A stretch of DNA of 5,710 nt from Smithellaceae bacterium. Lineage in GTDB: Bacteria; Desulfobacterota; Syntrophia; Syntrophales; Smithellaceae. Under the pieces are notes generated by a model that worked only from the letters and a program-made list of their open reading frames with translations, was not told the DNA's origin and did no database searches. The stretch lies in the NCBI GenBank assembly GCA_028701435.1, contig JAQVQT010000128.1, forward strand, positions 1 through 5,710, read 5' to 3'. A program made the position numbers and the translations under genes. This document shows positions 1 through 4,619 of this stretch, one piece after another (position 1 is the first letter of the stretch; each line of letters starts with the position of its first letter).

Positions 1-1041
1 CGGGACTTCCCGGTCGTTGTTGTCAAAGACTTTCATTTCCATGCCCTTCATCGGTCTCCCGATGGAGCCGGGCTTGATGACCGACAGGCCGACATTGGTG
101 GAGTTGTTGGCGCCCGCCTCCGTGAGGCCCCAGCCTTCGGCGATCTCCATGCCGAATTTATCCTTGAACTGCTTCCACGTATCGAGCGACAGGGGGGCCG
201 AGCCGCAGACCCAGTGTTTGACGGAGCGGATATTATATTTGGCGTGGTCGGGAAACATCAGCATGTAAACGAGCATGGTGGGAACAATGGGCACCGACTG
301 AACTTTATACCGGTCGATGTTGGCGAAGACCTGCTCCAGATTAAACTGCCTCATGATGATGACTTTGCCCTTGAGGCGCAAAAACGATCCGTTCATCATG
401 GCCACGCCAAAGGAATGGCAAAGAGGCAGCATGGCAAGCGACACCAGGTCCTGTGGAAGCCGGGTGGATTCCTGCTGCCGGTATGCGGAGAAAGCCAGCC
501 CCGCGTGGGTCAGCATAACGCCTTTGGGAGTGCCGGTGGTTCCGGAGGTATAGATGATGGCGGCAACGTCGTCGTCCTCGGTCTCTACCGTCTCCAGGTC
601 ATCGGAACTTTCCCCGACAATCTTCCCGAAAGAATGGGTTCCCTCCACCTCCTGATCGGCGGCCATGATAATGTTTTTGACGGTTCCGGATTGGTTTTGA
701 GCCGTCCGGACCTTGTCCAGATACTCCGGAGACGTAATGACGGTGTGCACGCCGCTGTCGCGGTAAATAAAATTGATTTCTTCCTGGCCGACCAGGTAAT
801 TGATGGGCAGGGCGACGGCTCCGATTCTCCAGATGGCCTGAAACGCCTGAAAGACTTCCGGACAGTTGGGCATCTGCATGATGACCCGGTCGCCCCGGGA
901 TACGCCCAGCCTTTTGAGCGCGTTCCCGAATCTGCGCGCGGCGCGGTCCATCTGCACGTTGGTGATCTCCCGACCCTCAAAAATGTAACTGACGTGCTCG
1001 CCGACCTCCAGATTCTTTAAGGCCAGTTGTGCAATGTTCAT
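1..1041 (-). CDS. Acyl-CoA synthetase (AMP-forming, ANL superfamily), partial: C-terminus beyond left edge
   Basis: Activates a carboxylic acid to its acyl-CoA through an acyl-adenylate, using ATP and CoA; expected to be cytosolic. Reading leftward from the ATG at 1041-1039 gives 347 uninterrupted codons starting MNIAQLALKN. The adenylation domain shows the ATP-binding loop YTSGTTGTPKG (residues 164-174), the LPLCHSFG motif (205-212), GSAPL (280-284) and the GWGLTE signature (303-308), followed by GSIGRP (325-330). Family members are usually about 500-560 residues. The missing part therefore holds the YRTGD-type motif and the C-terminal lid with the catalytic lysine, so intactness cannot be judged. 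The start is fixed by a perfect AGGAGG (minus strand, 1054-1049) 7 nt before the ATG. The gene is divergent from the carboxyltransferase operon, with a sigma-54-like promoter just upstream. The motifs show the superfamily, but acyl-chain specificity cannot be read from them: fatty-acid, propionate or aromatic-acid ligase are all possible. Confidence 0.93.
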   Translation of the reverse strand, partial: MNIAQLALKNLEVGEHVSYIFEGREITNVQMDRAARRFGNALKRLGVSRGDRVIMQMPNCPEVFQAFQAIWRIGAVALPINYLVGQEEINFIYRDSGVHTVITSPEYLDKVRTAQNQSGTVKNIIMAADQEVEGTHSFGKIVGESSDDLETVETEDDDVAAIIYTSGTTGTPKGVMLTHAGLAFSAYRQQESTRLPQDLVSLAMLPLCHSFGVAMMNGSFLRLKGKVIIMRQFNLEQVFANIDRYKVQSVPIVPTMLVYMLMFPDHAKYNIRSVKHWVCGSAPLSLDTWKQFKDKFGMEIAEGWGLTEAGANNSTNVGLSVIKPGSIGRPMKGMEMKVFDNNDREVP

Positions 1042-1073
1042 CGTCAATCCTCCTGCGTTGAATGCTTAGAGAA

Positions 1074-1089
1074 TGCACAAGTCATTCCA
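1074..1089 (-). promoter_or_regulatory. Candidate sigma-54 (-24/-12) promoter for the acyl-CoA synthetase
   Basis: Read on the minus strand, the sequence is TGGAAT-GACTT-GTGCA. The -24 GG (1088-1087) and the -12 GC (1076-1075) are separated by exactly 10 nt, as sigma-54 requires. It departs from TGGCAC-N5-TTGCA at three positions, so it is a moderate match. Transcription would begin near 1063, about 22 nt before the ATG and just upstream of the AGGAGG site. Correct spacing and position support it; the degenerate -24 and -12 bases keep confidence modest. Confidence 0.45.
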
Positions 1090-1121
1090 TTTTGTCAGGG
1101 CTTCGGCCGCCCCTGCTTCAC

Positions 1122-1141
1122 AAAAAAAACGCCGTCCCGGC
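1122..1141 (-). terminator. Terminator-like hairpin plus T8 in the synthetase leader
   Basis: On the minus strand, GCCG-GGA-CGGC (1141-1131) is followed after one G by eight T residues (1129-1122). This resembles a small intrinsic terminator, but the stem is only 4 bp. It lies upstream of the sigma-54-like promoter of the synthetase gene, so it could stop leftward transcripts that begin in the middle of the control region. It may equally be chance in G+C-rich DNA beside an A tract. Confidence 0.22.
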
Positions 1142-1232
1142 TCTTTCCCGATCCGCCGGCTCTCTTACGGCCGCGCTGAGCGCAGCGCCGAAGCCGCGGT
1201 CCCCTCCTTTGGCCAGCCGCCTGTTTATAAAA

Positions 1233-1258
1233 TATACGGTTATGAAACAAGCCGTATA
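1233..1258. promoter_or_regulatory. Inverted repeat TATACGG-N12-CCGTATA, candidate regulator or enhancer site
   Basis: The two 7-bp arms (1233-1239 and 1252-1258) are perfect reverse complements. Their centre at 1245.5 lies in the A+T-rich core of the control region. A dimeric regulator could bind here. The distance to each -24 GG is 158 bp, within the usual range for upstream activator sites of sigma-54 enhancer-binding proteins, so I infer such a site. A repressor operator of another family is the alternative. I do not recognise the motif as belonging to a named regulator. Confidence 0.5.
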
Positions 1259-1322
1259 GTTGATATACAGATCTCCGTCCCCTCCCGGGCAAACTGAAAG
1301 GTGGCATATCACATTTGCGCCA

Positions 1323-1340
1323 CAATAGCATAATCTATTG
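1323..1340. repeat. Short inverted repeat CAATAG-N6-CTATTG
   Basis: Two perfect 6-bp arms flank the 6-nt spacer CATAAT. The repeat sits 62 bp upstream of the plus-strand sigma-54 -24 element. It directly adjoins a weaker GTGGC-N13-GCCAC pair (1301-1323). Either could be a secondary regulator site, but arms this short arise by chance, and nothing else supports a function. Confidence 0.25.
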
Positions 1341-1401
1341 AGAACGGAAGAACACCGGACAGACCCGGCGCCCCCGCCTGGTGAAAAAATCGGAAAATGA
1401 C

Positions 1402-1417
1402 TGGCATGCTATTTGCT
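1402..1417 (+). promoter_or_regulatory. Sigma-54 (-24/-12) promoter for the carboxyltransferase-malic enzyme-thiolase set
   Basis: TGGCAT-GCTAT-TTGCT matches the TGGCAC-N5-TTGCW consensus at every conserved position except the last base of the -24 box. A C precedes it and a G follows the -24 box, as in the extended consensus. The GG (1403-1404) and GC (1415-1416) are exactly 10 nt apart. Predicted initiation near 1428 leaves a leader of about 30 nt with AAGGAG (1446-1451) placed 6 nt before the ATG at 1458. Such promoters need RpoN and an ATP-driven enhancer-binding protein, which implies on/off control by a signal such as the substrate acid or energy state (inference). Confidence 0.75.
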
Positions 1418-1457
1418 GTAATCCATAATAAGCCACCTATGCGGCAAGGAGTTTCGT

Positions 1458-2882
1458 ATGACAGACCACAAAACCATCCCCGCTCATCCCGTCAGCATTC
1501 AGGACAACACGTTCCGGGACGGCCATCAGTCCATTTTCGCAACCCGGATGAAAACCGAGGACATGATTCCGATTGCCGAGGAAATGGACCACTGCGGCTT
1601 CTGGGCCATGGAAGTGTGGGGCGGCGCGACGTTTGACGCCATGCACCGCTTCCTGAATGAAGACCCGTGGATGAGGCCCAGAATGCTGAAAAAGTACATT
1701 CGAAAAACGCCCATGAGTATGCTGCTGCGAGGACAGAACCTGGTGGGGTACCGCCACTACGCCGACGACGTGGTGCGCGCATTCGTCGATCAGTCCTGCG
1801 AAATCGGCATTGATATTTTCCGCTGCTTCGATGCGCTCAACGACTTCCGCAACCTGGAAACCTGCGTGGAACGAATCAAGGCCAACGGAAAGCATTTTGA
1901 AGGAGCGGTTTGCTATTCGCTGACGGAAGGCCGCCTGGGCGGAGAAATTTACACGCTCGACTTTTATGTAAAAAAGGCCAAAGAGCTCGAAGCCATGGGC
2001 GCGGACACCATCTGCGTCAAGGACATGGCCGGACTGCTTTCTCCCTACGACGCCTTTGATCTTTTTTCCGCGCTTAAGAAAACCGTCCGGGTCCCCCTGC
2101 ATCTGCACACGCACTATACCAGCGGCATGGGCAGCATGACCTACCTGAAAGCCATCGAGGCCGGCGTGGACATCATCGACACCTGCCTGTCCCCTTACGC
2201 TCTCCGAACCTCCATGCCCGCCTGCGAGCCGATCGTGGCCGCCCTGCAGGGGACGGACAGAGATTCGGGGATCGATCTGCCTTCCCTGCTCAGGCTCAGC
2301 GAGCATCTGGAGAGCATCGCCCCCCAATACAAGCACCTGCTGGCCGACCATAAACTTTCGATGATCGACAACAATGTTCTGGCTCATCAGATTCCGGGCG
2401 GCATGATTTCCAATCTCGTAAGCCAGCTTCGGGACATGAAAGCGCTGGACAAAATCAACGACATTTACAGGGAAGTGGTCCGGACGCGAAAAGACATGGG
2501 CTGTCCGCCGCTGGTGACGCCGTCGTCACAGATTATCGGGTCCCAGGCCGTGCTGAACGTCCTGTTCGGCCGCTATGTTCAAATATCGAAGCAGCTCAGG
2601 GATCTCGTTTTCGGGCTGTATGGAAAAACACCCGTGCCCATTGACTTGAAGCTGACCGCAAAAATACTCAAAAATTATAAACGGGGACAAACGCCGATCA
2701 CCGTGAGACCCGCGGACCTTCTGCCGCCGGAAATGGAGAAGGCAAGAGAAACGATCGGGCATCTGGCGCGAAGCGAAGAAGACCTGCTGGGCTGGATCCT
2801 GTTCCCCCAGACGATGGAGAAATACCTGCAAGCCAAATACGAAAACGTCGCTCCGGCCAGGAAGGCCGCGGCAGGGTGTTGA
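1458..2882 (+). CDS. Biotin-dependent carboxyltransferase subunit (PycB/OadA/transcarboxylase 5S family), no biotin domain
   Basis: Moves a carboxyl group between carboxybiotin and pyruvate/oxaloacetate; a cytosolic subunit of a multi-subunit carboxylase, decarboxylase or transcarboxylase. The 474 residues hold a TIM-barrel carboxyltransferase domain (about 10-285): DNTFRDGHQS (16-25), WGGATFD (54-60), GIDIFRCFDALND (117-129), CVKDMAGL (186-193) and HLHTHYTSG (215-223). By family knowledge, D21, K188 (carbamylated), H217 and H219 would bind the metal. A conserved carboxylase domain follows (about 290-460) with QIPGGMISNL (311-320) and VTPSSQIIGSQAV (353-365). The protein then ends in a short Ala-rich tail. 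There is no biotinyl domain and no AMKM-type lysine motif, unlike most PycB/OadA proteins (about 560-600 residues) but like the roughly 500-residue 5S subunit. The ATG has AAGGAG 6 nt upstream. It is first in a likely operon, 10 bp before the malic enzyme. Whether the partner substrate is an acyl-CoA, as in methylmalonyl-CoA transcarboxylase, is undecided. Confidence 0.9.
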   Translation: MTDHKTIPAHPVSIQDNTFRDGHQSIFATRMKTEDMIPIAEEMDHCGFWAMEVWGGATFDAMHRFLNEDPWMRPRMLKKYIRKTPMSMLLRGQNLVGYRHYADDVVRAFVDQSCEIGIDIFRCFDALNDFRNLETCVERIKANGKHFEGAVCYSLTEGRLGGEIYTLDFYVKKAKELEAMGADTICVKDMAGLLSPYDAFDLFSALKKTVRVPLHLHTHYTSGMGSMTYLKAIEAGVDIIDTCLSPYALRTSMPACEPIVAALQGTDRDSGIDLPSLLRLSEHLESIAPQYKHLLADHKLSMIDNNVLAHQIPGGMISNLVSQLRDMKALDKINDIYREVVRTRKDMGCPPLVTPSSQIIGSQAVLNVLFGRYVQISKQLRDLVFGLYGKTPVPIDLKLTAKILKNYKRGQTPITVRPADLLPPEMEKARETIGHLARSEEDLLGWILFPQTMEKYLQAKYENVAPARKAAAGC

Positions 2883-2892
2883 AAGGGCGGGG

Positions 2893-4569
2893 ATGAAAAC
2901 GATGCAAACGTACGACGGTTCAGACAGTGAATTTCCCCGGGGGCTGGAACTGCTTCACGATCCGGCCCTGAATAAGGGAACGGCTTTTACCGCGGCCGAA
3001 CGCGAGGCGCTGGGCCTGCAGGGTCTGCTGCCGCCGCGCATCTCGTCCCAGCGGCAGCAGGTCGAGCACGTGATGTACAACGTCCGGCGCAAGCCCAATC
3101 CTTTGGAAAAATATCTCTATCTGATCGGCCTGCAGGACCGCAACGAACAGCTTTTTTACAAAGCGCTCGTGGACAACCTGGAAGAATTAAGTCCCCTCGT
3201 GTACACCCCCACGGTGGGGCTGGCCTGCCAGGAATACAGCCATCTGTACCGTCGTCCCCGCGGCATCACGCTCACCCGCTACGACCGCGGCCGCATTCGG
3301 GAGGTGCTGCTCAACTGGCCGCACCGCAACGTCCGGGTCATCGTCGTCACGGACGGCGAACGGATTCTGGGACTGGGCGATCTGGGGTCCAACGGCATGG
3401 GCATTCCCGTGGGAAAGCTGTCGCTCTATACGGCCTGCGCGGGCATTGACCCGGCGGCCTGCCTGCCCGTCATGATCGACGTCGGCACCAACAACAGCGA
3501 ACTTTGGAGCGACCCGCAGTACATCGGCCTGCCGGAGCCGCGGCAGGAGGGAGAAGAATACGATGCACTGATCGATGAATTCATGGAAGCGGCCGAAGAG
3601 GCCTTCCCGAACGTCATGATCCAGTTGGAAGACTTCGGCAATAAAAACGCCTTCCGCCTGCTGGACCGCTACCGTGACCGGCACTGCATGTTCGACGACG
3701 ACATTCAGGGCACCGCGGGCGTCACGCTGGCCGGGCTTTACTCCGCCTTGCGCATGATTAAGGGAAAAATTACTGAACAGCGGATTGTGTTTCTGGGCGC
3801 GGGAGAAGCCGCCCTGGGCATCGGGAATCTGGCGGCCTCGGCGATGGTCCGGCAGGGGCTTGCCGAAGAAGAAGCCCTCGGCCGGTGCTGGTTTGTGGAT
3901 TCCAAAGGACTCGTCGTTGCCGGCCGCGAGGATCTGAGCCGACACAAGCGCCGCTTTGCCCATGATTTTCCATTTCACCGCACGCTCGCGGAAGCGGTGG
4001 AAGCCGTCCGGCCGACGGCCCTCATCGGCGCGTCGGGACAGCCCGACACCTTTGGGCCGGAAATTCTGGAGGCCATGGCCCGTCTGAACGAACGTCCAAT
4101 TATTTTTGCGCTTTCCAACCCGACCTCCCGGGCGGAATGCACGGCCGAGGACGCCTACCGCCACACAAAAGGGCGCGCCGTTTTTGCCGGCGGCAGTCCC
4201 TTTCCAAAGGTGGAGATGGACGGTCAAACGTTTGTGCCGGGGCAGGCCAACAACGTTTACATTTTCCCCGGCGTGGGCCTTGGCGTCATGGCCGTGAAAG
4301 CGACCCGTGTGACGGACGGAATGTTTGCCGCGGCGGCCAAATGTTTGGATGAGCAGGTATCGAAGGACGACCTTGAAATGGGGAGAATCTTTCCATCGCT
4401 TGCGCGCATTCGCGACGTTTCGGCCGCCATCGCGCTGGCCGTCGCCAAAGTCGCTTTTTCCGAAAAACTCACCGCGATGAAGGAACCGTCCAATTTACCG
4501 GGCTATATCAAGTCACTGATGTATGACCCCGTTTATTCGTCGTATGTGCCGGCAAAAAAACATGGTTAA
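2893..4569 (+). CDS. Malic enzyme, large type (MaeA/SfcA and animal ME-like), probably NADP-preferring
   Basis: Oxidatively decarboxylates malate to pyruvate and CO2 with reduction of NAD(P); soluble. The 558 residues are full length for the large form (about 540-570). The N-terminal malic domain shows LQGLLPPRI (42-50), VYTPTVGLACQEY (103-115, catalytic Y104), DGERILGLGDLG (154-165, substrate R157), IPVGKLSLYTACAGI (171-185, catalytic K175) and LEDFGN (245-250, metal ligands E246 and D247). FDDDIQGTAG (267-276) supplies D270. The C-terminal nucleotide-binding domain has LGAGEAALGIG (301-311), VDSKGL (335-340), LSNPTSRAEC (407-416) and NNVYIFPGVGLG (453-464). No key residue is missing. The cofactor-site residues S337 and K352 resemble NADP-dependent animal enzymes. 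The start at 2893 has AGGG 5 nt upstream; an in-frame ATG at 2902 is a possible alternative. It probably shares a transcript with the carboxyltransferase, which handles the same pyruvate/C4 node. Confidence 0.96.
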   Translation: MKTMQTYDGSDSEFPRGLELLHDPALNKGTAFTAAEREALGLQGLLPPRISSQRQQVEHVMYNVRRKPNPLEKYLYLIGLQDRNEQLFYKALVDNLEELSPLVYTPTVGLACQEYSHLYRRPRGITLTRYDRGRIREVLLNWPHRNVRVIVVTDGERILGLGDLGSNGMGIPVGKLSLYTACAGIDPAACLPVMIDVGTNNSELWSDPQYIGLPEPRQEGEEYDALIDEFMEAAEEAFPNVMIQLEDFGNKNAFRLLDRYRDRHCMFDDDIQGTAGVTLAGLYSALRMIKGKITEQRIVFLGAGEAALGIGNLAASAMVRQGLAEEEALGRCWFVDSKGLVVAGREDLSRHKRRFAHDFPFHRTLAEAVEAVRPTALIGASGQPDTFGPEILEAMARLNERPIIFALSNPTSRAECTAEDAYRHTKGRAVFAGGSPFPKVEMDGQTFVPGQANNVYIFPGVGLGVMAVKATRVTDGMFAAAAKCLDEQVSKDDLEMGRIFPSLARIRDVSAAIALAVAKVAFSEKLTAMKEPSNLPGYIKSLMYDPVYSSYVPAKKHG

Positions 4570-4619
4570 AAAAGACCGGCGGAGGTATGATTCATAAAAC
4601 TGCACAGGGAGAGAAAGCA

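Larger units (their letters stand above)
1042..1457. other. Divergent intergenic control region
   Basis: These 416 bp separate the start codons of two divergent genes, and I find no convincing coding sequence in them. The flanks carry both ribosome-binding sites (AGGAGG at 1054-1049 on minus, AAGGAG at 1446-1451 on plus) and two sigma-54-like promoters. The middle is a mosaic: a G+C-rich block (about 1130-1220) that includes the short hairpin GCGCTG-N4-CAGCGC (1173-1188), an A+T-rich core (about 1224-1270) holding a perfect 7-bp inverted repeat, and further short inverted repeats around 1301-1340. The length is generous for two simple promoters and fits enhancer-type regulation. I could not find a convincing sigma-70 promoter or a good IHF site by eye. 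Confidence 0.8.

Noticed and set aside
214..1020. Long plus-strand open frame opposite the acyl-CoA synthetase
   Set aside because: It is antisense to an unmistakable adenylate-forming enzyme and its translation has no recognisable motifs; a by-product of high G+C third-position bias.
1173..1188. Hairpin GCGCTG-N4-CAGCGC as a terminator or structured RNA
   Set aside because: No T tract follows on either strand within a useful distance; a 6-bp G+C stem in G+C-rich DNA is weak evidence alone.
1302..1318. Another sigma-54-like pair, TGGCAT followed by TTTGC
   Set aside because: The GG and GC are 12 nt apart instead of 10; sigma-54 tolerates little spacing change, and a much better site lies 100 bp downstream.
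1062..1331. Several small open frames on both strands in the control region
   Set aside because: They overlap each other in competing frames, have no good ribosome-binding sites and read as arbitrary Arg/Ala/Pro-rich peptides.
1260..1334. Possible sigma-70 boxes (TTGATA at 1260-1265, CATAAT at 1329-1334)
   Set aside because: The TTGATA has no -10 at 16-18 nt, and the CATAAT has only a poor -35 (about three of six bases) at the right spacing.
1437..2387. 316-codon open frame antisense to the carboxyltransferase
   Set aside because: It lies almost wholly within a gene with clear family motifs, has low-complexity shadow-like composition and shows no family motif.
3187..4227. 346-codon open frame antisense to the malic enzyme
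   Set aside because: The plus-strand frame encodes a complete malic enzyme with all catalytic residues; the antisense frame shows no motif.
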